A stretch of DNA of 64,000 nt from Geodermatophilus sp. YIM 151500 (GTDB lineage: Bacteria > Actinomycetota > Actinomycetes > Mycobacteriales > Geodermatophilaceae), in assembly GCF_025716945.1 (NCBI RefSeq), contig NZ_JAOVZT010000002.1:30089-94088 (forward strand). The letters run 5' to 3'. The first letter of the stretch is position 1, and the number at the start of each line of letters is the position of its first letter. The position numbers and the translations under genes are program-made. Below, piece after piece: positions 30,043 to 39,027 of this stretch. The notes below the pieces were generated by a model. That model made no database searches and had not been told where the DNA came from. It was given only the letters and a program-made list of their open reading frames with translations.

Positions 30043-30476
30043 TGGCGGTCGACCGGTCGCAGGTGGACTGGGAGGCGCTGCGCGCCGCGGCGCGCGAGGC
30101 GATGACGCACGCCTACGCGCCGTACTCGCGGTTCCCGGTCGGGGTCGCCGGGTTGGTGGACGACGGCCGGGTGGTCACCGGGTGCAACGTCGAGAACGCC
30201 TCGTACGGGCTCGGCCTGTGCGCCGAGTGCGGCATGGTCAGCGACCTCGCCCGCACCGGCGGCGGGCGGCTGGTCGCGGTCGCCTGCGTCGGCGGCGACG
30301 GGCGGCCGTTGATGCCCTGCGGGCGGTGCCGGCAGCTGCTGTGGGAGCACGGCGGGCCGGACGTGCTGCTGGAGACCGTGTCGCTCGGCATCGTGCCGTT
30401 GCGCGAGGTGCTGCCTGACGCGTTCGGCCCCGACGACCTGGCGGCGGCAGGCGTGCTGCCCCCCCGGGAGGCCTGA
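30042..30476 (+). CDS. cdd: Cytidine deaminase
   Basis: A 144-residue tetrameric-type cytidine deaminase. The catalytic zinc motifs are C-A-E-C (GLCAECGM, Glu as proton shuttle) and P-C-G-x-C (MPCGRCRQ). The substrate segments YSRFPVGVA and NVENASYG are intact. It converts (deoxy)cytidine to (deoxy)uridine, feeding the phosphorylase encoded next. It is coupled to the importer genes. Confidence 0.95.
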   Translation: MAVDRSQVDWEALRAAAREAMTHAYAPYSRFPVGVAGLVDDGRVVTGCNVENASYGLGLCAECGMVSDLARTGGGRLVAVACVGGDGRPLMPCGRCRQLLWEHGGPDVLLETVSLGIVPLREVLPDAFGPDDLAAAGVLPPREA

Positions 30477-30479
30477 CGC

Positions 30480-31772
30480 GTGGCCGACTTCGACGCGATC
30501 GACGTCATCCGCACCAAGCGGGACGGCCGGGAGCTGTCGCCGGAGCAGATCCGCTGGGTGATCGGGGCCTACACCGCCGGGCGGGTGCCCGACGAGCAGA
30601 TGAGCGCGCTGCTCATGGCGATCTTCTTCCGCGGCATGGGCGGCGGGGAGCTGGCCGCCTGGACGCAGGCGATGATCGACTCCGGGGAGCGCAAGGACCT
30701 CTCCTCGCTCGGCCGGCCCACCGCCGACAAGCACTCGACCGGCGGTGTCGGCGACAAGACCACGCTGCCGCTCGCGCCGCTGGTGGCGGCGTGCGGGGTC
30801 GCCGTCCCGCAGCTGTCCGGGCGCGGGCTCGGGCACACCGGGGGCACGCTCGACAAGCTCGAGTCGATCCCGGGCTGGCGGGCCGACGTGCACGAGGAGG
30901 CCTACCTCCGGCAGCTGCGCAACGTGGGCGCGGTGATCTGCGCGGCCGGCGCCGATCTCGCGCCGGCCGACAAGCTGCTCTACGCGCTGCGCGACGTGAC
31001 GGGGACGGTCGAGTCGATCCCGCTGATCGCCAGCTCGATCATGAGCAAGAAGATCGCCGAGGGCGCCGACGCGCTGGTGCTCGACGTGAAGACCGGCTCG
31101 GGAGCGTTCATGAAGGACGCCGACTCCTCCCGCGAGCTGGCGCGCACGATGGTCGGGCTCGGCGAGGCGGCCGGCGTCCGCACCGTCGCGCTGGTGACCG
31201 CGATGGACCGGCCGCTCGGTCGGGCGGCCGGCAACGCCGTCGAGGTGGCCGAGTCGGTCGAGGTGCTCGCCGGCGGCGGCCCGGCCGACGTCGTCGAGCT
31301 GACCCTGGCGCTGGCCCGCGAGATGCTCGCCGGTGCCGGGCGGTCCGACGTCGACCCCGCCGACGCGCTGGCCGACGGCCGGGCGATGGACGTGTGGCGC
31401 CGGATGATCACCGCCCAGGACGGCGATCCCGACGCGCGGCTGCCGCAGCCGACCGAGCGGCACGTGGTGACCGCCCCGGCCACCGGCACGCTGACCCGGC
31501 TCGACGCGTACGCGCTGGGCGTGGCCGCGTGGCGGCTGGGCGCCGGGCGGGCGCGCAAGGAGGACCCGGTCTCCGCGGCCGCCGGGGTGGTGTGGACCGC
31601 CGGCGTGGGGGAGCGGGTCACCGCCGGGCAGCGGCTCCTGGAGCTGCACACCGACGACGCGGCCCGGATCCCGCGTGCGCTGGAGGCGCTGGACGGCGCG
31701 GTCGGAGTCGACACCGCCGACGAGCCGCTGCCCCTGGTCCTCGACCGCGTCACCGCGGATGACCTGTCCTGA
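30480..31772 (+). CDS. deoA: Pyrimidine-nucleoside / thymidine phosphorylase
   Basis: A 430-residue nucleoside phosphorylase II family enzyme of standard length. The signature region includes the phosphate-binding KHSTGGVGDKTTLP near residues 80-95, and SGRGLGHTGGTLDKLE follows. It splits thymidine or (deoxy)uridine with phosphate into base and (deoxy)ribose-1-phosphate. It starts 3 bases after cdd. The cdd-deoA-add order is the same as in Mycobacterium (Rv3315c-Rv3313c), here interrupted by an ABC exporter pair. Confidence 0.95.
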   Translation: MADFDAIDVIRTKRDGRELSPEQIRWVIGAYTAGRVPDEQMSALLMAIFFRGMGGGELAAWTQAMIDSGERKDLSSLGRPTADKHSTGGVGDKTTLPLAPLVAACGVAVPQLSGRGLGHTGGTLDKLESIPGWRADVHEEAYLRQLRNVGAVICAAGADLAPADKLLYALRDVTGTVESIPLIASSIMSKKIAEGADALVLDVKTGSGAFMKDADSSRELARTMVGLGEAAGVRTVALVTAMDRPLGRAAGNAVEVAESVEVLAGGGPADVVELTLALAREMLAGAGRSDVDPADALADGRAMDVWRRMITAQDGDPDARLPQPTERHVVTAPATGTLTRLDAYALGVAAWRLGAGRARKEDPVSAAAGVVWTAGVGERVTAGQRLLELHTDDAARIPRALEALDGAVGVDTADEPLPLVLDRVTADDLS

Positions 31773-31779
31773 GCCCGAC

Positions 31780-31861
31780 GAGCGGAGCCCGGAGGGTCGC
31801 GATGTCATGTGCGGCCCGGCGGGCCCGGTGTCATGTGCGGCCCGGAGGGCCGCGATGTCAT
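31780..31861. repeat. Three tandem palindromic units of the dispersed GATGTCA family
   Basis: Units at 31780-31808, 31809-31834 and 31835-31861 each end in (G)(A)TGTCAT. The third has the perfect hairpin CGGCCC-GGA-GGGCCG; the first two are imperfect. Same family as 10351-10410, with C-G replacing T-A in the stem. Confidence 0.7.
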
Positions 31862-31877
31862 GGGAGACTGGCTCCCC

Positions 31878-32827
<950 letters not shown>

Positions 32828-32834
<7 letters not shown>

Positions 32835-33649
32835 CCACCACGCGGACGGCGCCGCTGCCGTCGCTGGCCAGCGTCTACCGCACCCGCGCGGTGGTGGAGC
32901 TCAAGGAGTTCTCCCGCCAGCGGGAGGCCGTCGTCTTCACGCTGCTGTTCCCGGTGCTGCTGCTGCTCGTCTTCGGGGCGATCCTCGACTACGACATCGG
33001 TGGCACGGTCGGCGTCTCGATCGGCTTCGTCCAGTACTTCCTCGCCGGCGTGACCGCGGCCGGCATCCTCGGCGCCAGCCTGCAGAACATGGCGATCAGC
33101 ATCGCGACCGAGCGCTCCGACGGCACGCTCAAGGGGCTCGCCGGCACGCCGATGCCCCGGCACGCCTACTTCGTCGGCAAGGTCGCGCAGGTGCTCGCCG
33201 TCACGGTGGCGATCATCGCCGTCCTGCTGCTCGTCGGCGTCGCCTTCTACGACGTCGAACCGCCCCGCGGTCGCGACTGGCTCACCTTCGCCTGGGTCGC
33301 CGGGCTCGGGGCGGCGGCCTGCACGCTGCTGGGTATCGCGATCTCCAGCCTGGCCAAGAACGGCCGGTCCGCCTCGGCCACTGTGACGCCGATCGCGCTC
33401 GTGCTGCAGTTCATCTCCGGGGTGTTCTTCCAGTTCAGCCAGGTGCCGGAGTGGCTGCAGACCGTCGCGGCGATCTTCCCGCTCAAGTGGATGGCGCAGG
33501 GCCTGCGTGCGGTGTTCCTGCCCGACCAGCTCGCCGCCGTCGAACCGGCCGGCACCTGGGAGCTGGGCCGCGTCGCGCTGGTGCTCGCCGCCTGGTGCGT
33601 CGTCGGCCTCGTGCTGTGCGTGCTCACCTTCCGCTGGCAGGACCGGTGA
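32828..33649 (+). CDS. ABC-2 type exporter permease
   Basis: A 273-residue membrane protein with six predicted segments and the ABC-2 layout. A cytoplasmic N-terminus (RAVVELKEFSRQREAVVF) leads to the first helix, and the conserved region IATERSDGTLKGLAGTPM lies between helices 2 and 3. It partners the ATPase just upstream. The pair sits between deoA and add, which could mean export of a nucleoside-like toxin or simple insertion; the sequence does not decide. Confidence 0.87.
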
Positions 33650-33670
33650 CACGGTCGCCCTCCGGGCTCC

Positions 33671-33780
33671 GACCGCGGCCAACGGCCGTCCCCCTGTCGC
33701 GTGGAGCCCGGCCGTCGCACCGCGTCGGGGAGCCTCCGGCCCCCGCGCCGCGGCCCGACCGCGGCCAACGGCCGTCCCCC
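33671..33780. repeat. 24-bp direct repeat between exporter and add
   Basis: An exact 24-bp copy lies at 33671-33694 and again at 33757-33780, 86 bases apart. Its core is GGCCAACGGCC, a short inverted repeat. It occupies the 163-base gap downstream of the exporter permease, just before the add promoter. Confidence 0.6.
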
Positions 33781-33800
33781 GTCTCCAGTCGCTGCGTGGG

Positions 33801-33806
33801 TAGCTT
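33801..33806 (+). promoter_or_regulatory. -10 box (TAGCTT) of add
   Basis: TAGCTT ends 6 nt before the GTG at 33813 and only 3 nt before the GTG at 33810. Leaderless spacing therefore favours 33813 as the start. Confidence 0.45.
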
Positions 33807-33812
33807 TGCGTG

Positions 33813-34886
33813 GTGCCCGCCGAACTGACCCCCGAGTCGATCCGCCGGGCGCCGAAGGTGCTGCTGCACGACCACCTGGACGGCGGGCTGCGACCCGCGA
33901 CCGTGCTCGAGCTGGCCGACGAGGCCGGCTACCGCGGGTTGCCCGCCGACGACGAGGACGGGCTCGCGCGTTGGCTCAGGCAGGCCGCCGACTCCGGCTC
34001 GTTGGACCGCTACCTGGAGACCTTCGCGCACACCGTCGCCGTGCTGCAGCGCCCCGAGGGGCTGCACCGGGTGGCGCGCGAGTGCGCGGTGGACCTGGCG
34101 GCCGACGGCGTCGTGCACGCCGAGGTCCGCTACGCCCCGGAGCTGTCGACGCAGCGCGGGTTGCCGATCGAGGCGGCCGTCGAGGCGATGCTCGACGGCT
34201 TCGCCGCCGGTTGCCGGGAGGCCGCGGCGGCGGGCACGCCGATCAGCGTCGGCGCGCTGCTCTGCGCGATGCGGCAGGAGGACCGCTGGGCCGAGGTCGC
34301 CTCCCTCGTCGTCCGGTACCGCGACGCCGGTGTCGCCGGCTTCGACCTGGCCGGACCCGAGGACGGGTTCCCGCCCGACCGCCTGCCCGAGGCGATCGCG
34401 GTGCTCGACCGGGCCGGGGCGCGCCGCACCGTGCACGCGGGCGAGGCGGCCGGCGTGGCGAGCATCCGGGCCGCCCTCGACGGCGCCGGCGCCGAGCGCA
34501 TCGGGCACGGCGTCCGCATCGCCGACGAGGTGCCCGACGACGGGCCGCTCGGCCCGCTGGCGCAGCGGGTGCTCGACGAGGAGGTGCCGCTGGAGGTCGC
34601 CCCGTCGTCCAACGTGCAGACCGGCGCCTATCCCTCGCTGGCCGAGCACCCGGTCGACCGGCTGCACCGGCTCGGCTTCGCGGTCACGGTCAACACCGAC
34701 AACCGGCTGATGAGCGGGGTGTCGGCGACGAGCGAACTGGCCGACGTGGCGGCCACCTTCGGCTGGTCCTGGGACGACGTGCAGCGGGTCACCGAGCGGG
34801 CGGCCGCCGCGGCCTTCCTGGACGACTGCGCCCGGCGACGGCTGCTCGACGACGTCGTCCGCCCCGGCTTCGCCGCCCTCCGCTGA
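33813..34886 (+). CDS. add: Adenosine deaminase
   Basis: A 357-residue amidohydrolase-fold enzyme. The zinc H-x-H is at residues 19-21 (LHDHLDGG). Catalytic HAGE, the IGHG His and the NTDN Asp follow in the expected order. It turns (deoxy)adenosine into (deoxy)inosine, which the purine nucleoside phosphorylase at 57-58 kb can split. It has its own promoter after the repeat region, so it need not be co-transcribed with cdd-deoA. Confidence 0.95.
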   Translation: MPAELTPESIRRAPKVLLHDHLDGGLRPATVLELADEAGYRGLPADDEDGLARWLRQAADSGSLDRYLETFAHTVAVLQRPEGLHRVARECAVDLAADGVVHAEVRYAPELSTQRGLPIEAAVEAMLDGFAAGCREAAAAGTPISVGALLCAMRQEDRWAEVASLVVRYRDAGVAGFDLAGPEDGFPPDRLPEAIAVLDRAGARRTVHAGEAAGVASIRAALDGAGAERIGHGVRIADEVPDDGPLGPLAQRVLDEEVPLEVAPSSNVQTGAYPSLAEHPVDRLHRLGFAVTVNTDNRLMSGVSATSELADVAATFGWSWDDVQRVTERAAAAAFLDDCARRRLLDDVVRPGFAALR

Positions 34887-34966
34887 CCCGTGCGGGGCAG
34901 GTGACGCTCGGGGCAGGGTGACGCTGCCCACGTCGTCCGGGGGAATCGCGGCGTGATCACCGCTGC

Positions 34967-34972
34967 TACGGT
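34967..34972 (+). promoter_or_regulatory. -10 box (TACGGT) of the DEAD-box helicase gene
   Basis: This is the best -10 candidate in the 261-base gap before the helicase. Transcription from it would leave a 5' leader of about 170 nt that contains the palindrome at 35001-35019. Confidence 0.4.
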
Positions 34973-35000
34973 GGGTGTACCGGCACTCGCCGGTCATCCT

Positions 35001-35019
35001 CCCGGACGGTCCGTCCGGG
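35001..35019. promoter_or_regulatory. Perfect 19-bp palindrome in the helicase leader
   Basis: CCCGGACGG-T-CCGTCCGGG is a perfect inverted repeat with a one-base centre. It could be a repressor operator or a hairpin in the 5' leader. It lies about 30 nt after the proposed -10 box and 128 nt before the ATG. Confidence 0.5.
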
Positions 35020-35147
35020 CATGTGCGCATCCGTGCAGATCACCGGGTCGACCGACGCCGGGGATCGCCAGTGAGGACGCCGACCATCGGCGGCCGCGCG
35101 AATCGCCACGGGACGCGCCCGAGTCTGCATCGGAGTCCCACCCCCGC

Positions 35148-36824
35148 ATGACCCTGAACGACGCGGCCATCGAGGCCGCCGCCGTCCCCACCCCCGACGA
35201 GAACGTGACCGACCCGGCCGCCGAGCCGGCCGGCCCCACGTTCGCCCAGCTGGGGCTGCCCCAGCAGCTGGTGACCGCGCTGGAACGCCGCGGCATCCGC
35301 CACCCCTTCGCGATCCAGGCCTCCGCCCTGCCCGACGCGCTCGCCGGGCTCGACGTGCTGGGCAAGGCCGCGACCGGTTCGGGCAAGACGCTGGCCTTCG
35401 GCCTGCCGGTGCTCGCCCGCCTCGGCGAGGAGGTCCGCCGCGGCCCCCGCGCCCCCCGCGGGCTGGTTCTCGTGCCCACCCGCGAGCTGGCCCAGCAGGT
35501 CAGCGACAACCTCGCGCCGCTCGGCCAGGCGATCGGCGTGCACGTCACCACCGTCTACGGCGGCGCCTCGATGTACCGCCAGATCCAGCAGCTGCGCCGC
35601 GGTGCCGACGTCGTCATCGCCACCCCCGGCCGGCTGCTCGACCTCATCGGCCAGGGCGAGGCCTCGCTCGACGAGGTCGTCGTCACCGTGCTCGACGAGG
35701 CGGACTTCATGGCCGACCTGGGCTTCCTGCCCGCAGTCACGGAGCTGCTCGACCAGACCGACCCTTCCGGCCAGCGGCTGCTGTTCTCGGCCACCCTGGA
35801 CGGCGAGGTCGACACCCTGGTCCGCCGCTACCTCAAGGACCCGGCCCGGCACGAGGTGAAGCGACCCGGGGACGACGCCCCGCCGGCCGAGCACCGGGCC
35901 TACTCGATCGCGTTCCGCGACAAGGTCACCATCACGCAGGAGCTGGCCGCCCGTCCCGGCCGCACGCTGGTGTTCGCGCGCACCCAGCTCGGCGTCGACC
36001 GGCTGACCGGGCACCTGCAGGACGCCGGGATCAAGGCGCAGGCCATCCACGGCGGGCTGCCGCAGTCGGCCCGGCGCCGGGCGCTCGAGGCGTTCACCGA
36101 CGCCCGCTCGCCGGTGCTGGTGGCCACCGACGTCGCCGCCCGCGGCATCCACGTGGACGACGTCTCGCTGGTGCTGCACTACGACCCGCCGGCCGACACG
36201 AAGACCTACCTGCACCGCTCCGGCCGCACCGCGCGCGCCGGCGCCCAGGGCGTCGTCGTGTCGCTGCTGCTGCCCGACCAGGTCGGCCAGGCCAAGCGCC
36301 GGTTCCGGCAGGCCAAGGTCGACCCGGCGGTCAGCCGGCTGCGGCCGGGCGACGGGCCGATCGTCGAGCTCGTCGCCAGCGGCGTGCCGGTCGAGCCGGT
36401 CGTGCGCCCGGCGCGCGAGCCGCGGCGGTCCGGAGGCCCGGGCGGACGTCGTCCGCGTCGGGACGGCGACCGGCCCGGCGGCCACCGCGCCGGCCCCCGC
36501 CGCTCGTGGGGCGACCGCGACCGCCCGGCGCGCGAGGACCGGGACCGCAACTCGGGCGACCGGTTCGCCCGGGACGACCGCGCGCGCCGCGACGGCCGCC
36601 CGTACGGGGACCGGCCGCACGGCGATCGGCCGCACGGCGACCGGCCGCAGGGCCGCGACGACCGGTACCGGCGCGACGACCGGCCGCGCCGGGACGACCG
36701 CCCCTACGGCGATCGTCCGCGCCGGAACGAGCGCGCGTCGACCGAGCGCGGTGGCTACGGCGAGCGCCGTCCGCGGTGGTCGGCCGAGCGCCGGGCGGAC
36801 CGTCCCACCCGGCAGCACGACTGA
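35148..36824 (+). CDS. DEAD-box ATP-dependent RNA helicase
   Basis: A 558-residue helicase. Core motifs occur in order: Q motif (HPFAIQASALP), I (AATGSGKT), Ia (PTRELAQQ), Ib (TPGR), II (DEAD), III (SAT), V (TDVAARGIHV) and VI (HRSGRTARAG). The C-terminal 130 residues are an Arg/Asp/Gly-rich tail with repeats such as GDRPHGDRPHGDRP, a usual RNA-binding extension. It probably remodels structured RNA or ribosome precursors. The ATG at 35148 is chosen as the first start consistent with family length. A 15-bp hairpin just downstream ends the unit. Confidence 0.93.
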   Translation: MTLNDAAIEAAAVPTPDENVTDPAAEPAGPTFAQLGLPQQLVTALERRGIRHPFAIQASALPDALAGLDVLGKAATGSGKTLAFGLPVLARLGEEVRRGPRAPRGLVLVPTRELAQQVSDNLAPLGQAIGVHVTTVYGGASMYRQIQQLRRGADVVIATPGRLLDLIGQGEASLDEVVVTVLDEADFMADLGFLPAVTELLDQTDPSGQRLLFSATLDGEVDTLVRRYLKDPARHEVKRPGDDAPPAEHRAYSIAFRDKVTITQELAARPGRTLVFARTQLGVDRLTGHLQDAGIKAQAIHGGLPQSARRRALEAFTDARSPVLVATDVAARGIHVDDVSLVLHYDPPADTKTYLHRSGRTARAGAQGVVVSLLLPDQVGQAKRRFRQAKVDPAVSRLRPGDGPIVELVASGVPVEPVVRPAREPRRSGGPGGRRPRRDGDRPGGHRAGPRRSWGDRDRPAREDRDRNSGDRFARDDRARRDGRPYGDRPHGDRPHGDRPQGRDDRYRRDDRPRRDDRPYGDRPRRNERASTERGGYGERRPRWSAERRADRPTRQHD

Positions 36825-36831
36825 TCCACGC

Positions 36832-36879
36832 GCACGTCAGCGGCCGTCCCCGGGTTACCGGGGGCGGCCGCTGACGTGC
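36832..36879 (+). terminator. Strong hairpin after the helicase gene
   Basis: GCACGTCAGCGGCCG (36832-36846) pairs exactly with CGGCCGCTGACGTGC (36865-36879), and CCCCG/CGGGG extends the stem inward. It begins 8 nt after the stop. No U-run follows, as is common in GC-rich actinobacteria. It could also serve the convergent gene ending at 36946. Confidence 0.75.
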
Positions 36880-36945
36880 ACGGGCCGGCGCAGGGTCCCG
36901 GGTCCCGCCCGGAGCTGGTGGGGGTGGGGAGGCCCGGGTCCCTTC

Positions 36946-38448
36946 TCAGTCGCGGAAGACCAGGCTGCTGCCGACCGCGGTGACCACCTCGTCCCACTCC
37001 CCGCGCAGCGCCGCGGCGTCCTCGGCCCGTAGCGGCTGCCCGGGCTCGCGCTCGCCCCGGGCCACCGCCCGGGCCAGGGCGGTGCCGGGGGAGAGCAGCT
37101 GGTCGACCCGGCGCAGACCGGCGTACTCGGCGATGTCGCGCACCCCCTCGACCGGCTGGCCGAACACCCGGTGGTCCACCAGGCCGCCGGCGCCGTCGGC
37201 CACCTCGGCGAGCACCTCGGACAGCGCCACCAGGTCGTAGCGGTCCTGCTCGGCGGGCAGCGGCAGCGTGTCGGTGTCGACAACCTCCGGCCACGAGGCG
37301 ATCTCGGTCAGGTCGTGCGGCTCCTTGCCGGCGCAGAAGCGGGCGAGGTCGAGGGGGGTCGCGAACAGGAAGACCTCGCCGTCGCGGCCGAGGAAGCGGG
37401 CCACGTCGTCCACGTAGCAGCGCAGCGTCAGCCCGGCACCTTCCGGCACCACGACCTCCACCGGCAGGATGCCGACGGCCTCCCAGAACTCCGCGGCGGC
37501 CGCGACCGCGGCCGGGCTGGCGGTGATCCGGCTGTGGCCGCGGATCGTGCTCACCCCCGCCGTGGCCGCCTCCGCGGGCGCCGCGGCGGTCGAGCCGGCC
37601 GCCGGACGGCGCTCCGGGGAGGCGGCGGGCGTCCTTCCGGCCCCGCGTGCCGCGCCGGCCGTCGCGCCGCCCCGGCCGGCGTCCTCGTCGGCGACGTCGG
37701 ACTCCTCGTCGACGTCCTCCGCCTCGACGTCCTCCGCCTCGACGTCCTCCGCCTCGACGTCTTGCTCCTCGGCGTCCTCGTCGACGTCCTCATCGGCGGC
37801 CGGCGGGTAGTCGTCGAGCGACGCGGTGCCGCCGCCGGTCCAGTCCACGTGCGCGGACAGCTCCTCGACGACGTCCTCCCAGAGCTCATCCAGCGTCCGG
37901 CCGACGCCGGCCCAGGCGGCCTCGCCCGACCGGCCGACGAAGGCGTCCACGCCCAGGCCGAGCGATCCGATCTCCGGCTTCGCGACCAGCTCGGCCACCG
38001 CCTCGAACTGGCCCTCGTCCTCGTCCTCGTCGTCGGTCTCCTCGTCCTCGTCCCCGGAGGTGTCGAGGCACTCGGCCAGCCGGCCGACCATGTCGACGGT
38101 GGCGGCGAGCTCCTCGACGGCCCAGCGGTCGGGGCTCTCCGCGGCGATGTCGTACACGCCGTCGAGGTCGTAGCGGTGCTCGTCGTCCGGGGTCAGGTCG
38201 TCGGCGCCGAGGCCGGTGACGACCGGCCAGACCGGGTGGTCGGCGAGGTCGTGGTCGGTGCTGGTGCGGCAGAACGCCGCCAGCGCCGCCGGGGTCGGGA
38301 AGAGCAGCACCGTGGCCGTGTCGTCGTCACTCGTGCCGAGGAACGCCTGCCACTCCTCGCCGTCCTCCTCCCACGGCGGCGCCCAGAGGGTGTACCCGGT
38401 GCGGTCGTCGAGGGTGAGGGCGATGGGGACGATGCTGGGCCTGGCCAC
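36946..38448 (-). CDS. Acidic protein of unknown function with an internally duplicated domain
   Basis: A 500-residue protein with no domain I can name. The N-terminal part (about residues 30-205) and the C-terminal part (about 345-498) are related to each other. FLG, then VLLFPTPAALAAFC matches VFLFATPLDLARFC; DLADHPVWPVV matches DLTEIASWPEV; RYDL recurs in both; and WEDVVEELSAHVDW matches WDEVVTAVGSSLVF. Between them lie an Asp/Glu tract at 132-146 and an acidic repeat VEAED at 231-245, then an Ala/Gly/Arg linker. No signal peptide or membrane segment is seen, so it is probably cytoplasmic. The start at GTG 38448 is inferred from where conserved-looking sequence begins. Confidence 0.7.
   Translation of the reverse strand: MARPSIVPIALTLDDRTGYTLWAPPWEEDGEEWQAFLGTSDDDTATVLLFPTPAALAAFCRTSTDHDLADHPVWPVVTGLGADDLTPDDEHRYDLDGVYDIAAESPDRWAVEELAATVDMVGRLAECLDTSGDEDEETDDEDEDEGQFEAVAELVAKPEIGSLGLGVDAFVGRSGEAAWAGVGRTLDELWEDVVEELSAHVDWTGGGTASLDDYPPAADEDVDEDAEEQDVEAEDVEAEDVEAEDVDEESDVADEDAGRGGATAGAARGAGRTPAASPERRPAAGSTAAAPAEAATAGVSTIRGHSRITASPAAVAAAAEFWEAVGILPVEVVVPEGAGLTLRCYVDDVARFLGRDGEVFLFATPLDLARFCAGKEPHDLTEIASWPEVVDTDTLPLPAEQDRYDLVALSEVLAEVADGAGGLVDHRVFGQPVEGVRDIAEYAGLRRVDQLLSPGTALARAVARGEREPGQPLRAEDAAALRGEWDEVVTAVGSSLVFRD
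37711..37770. repeat. 15-bp in-frame tandem repeat encoding the VEAED motif
   Basis: GACGTCCTCCGCCTC is repeated exactly at 37711-37725, 37726-37740 and 37741-37755, with a diverged fourth copy to 37770. It lies inside the minus-strand acidic-protein gene and would allow copy-number change in steps of five residues. Confidence 0.75.
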
Positions 38449-38488
38449 GGGATCCGATCCTGCCCGAAGGGCAGGGGGGTCCGCGCCC

Positions 38489-38523
38489 CGGTTCACCGGG
38501 TCCCTGGCGTGTCCGGTGAACCG
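38489..38523 (-). terminator. 11-bp perfect inverted repeat after the stress-protein gene
   Basis: CGGTTCACCGG (38489-38499) and CCGGTGAACCG (38513-38523) pair perfectly around a 13-nt loop. It lies 23 bases past the stop of the minus-strand universal stress gene and 41 bases before the start of the next minus-strand gene, so it could be a terminator or an operator. Confidence 0.5.
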
Positions 38524-38546
38524 AGCCCTGCCTCCGTGGAGCAGGC

Positions 38547-39026
38547 TCACGGCTTCCGCGGGACGGTCCTCCTCGGCCGGCGTGCGGGGCGGACGACGAG
38601 GACCGGGCACGGTGCGTAGTGCTGGACCCGCTCGGCGGTGCTGCCGACGAGGAACGCGTCGCTGATCCCGCGTCCTCCGGCGGCCACCACGACCAGGCCG
38701 GCGTCGGACTCCTCCGCCGCCTCGATGATCTCGGCGGCGGGCGACCCGCTGCGGATCTGCTTGTCGACCGTCGGCCCCCAGCCGTCGAAGACGGCCGCCA
38801 CCGCATCGAGGGCACCCTGCGCCGCCTCCCGGAAGCTGCCCGTCCACTCGCCGGCGTGGCGCTGCTGGGTCTCGGAGATCTCGTCGGCGAAGGCGACCGA
38901 CGCCAGCGGGCGGATGACCGCGACCACCGAGATCGTGGTGATCTTCGCGGGGTCCGCGAAGGACCTCAGGTGGCGGGCCGCGGCGAGCGATTGCGGCGAC
39001 CCGTCGGTGGCGACGACGACGTGCAT
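38547..39026 (-). CDS. Universal stress protein (UspA family)
   Basis: A 159-residue single-domain Usp. It begins MHVVVATDGSPQS, and the ATP-binding signature G-2x-G-9x-G-S/T is visible as GGRGISDAFLVGST near residue 120, so it is likely of the nucleotide-binding class. It starts one base after the stop of the APC permease gene, so the two form a transporter-Usp operon in which the Usp may regulate the transporter. The C-terminal tail is Arg/Pro-rich. Confidence 0.88.
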   Translation of the reverse strand: MHVVVATDGSPQSLAAARHLRSFADPAKITTISVVAVIRPLASVAFADEISETQQRHAGEWTGSFREAAQGALDAVAAVFDGWGPTVDKQIRSGSPAAEIIEAAEESDAGLVVVAAGGRGISDAFLVGSTAERVQHYAPCPVLVVRPARRPRRTVPRKP

Positions 39027-39027
39027 C

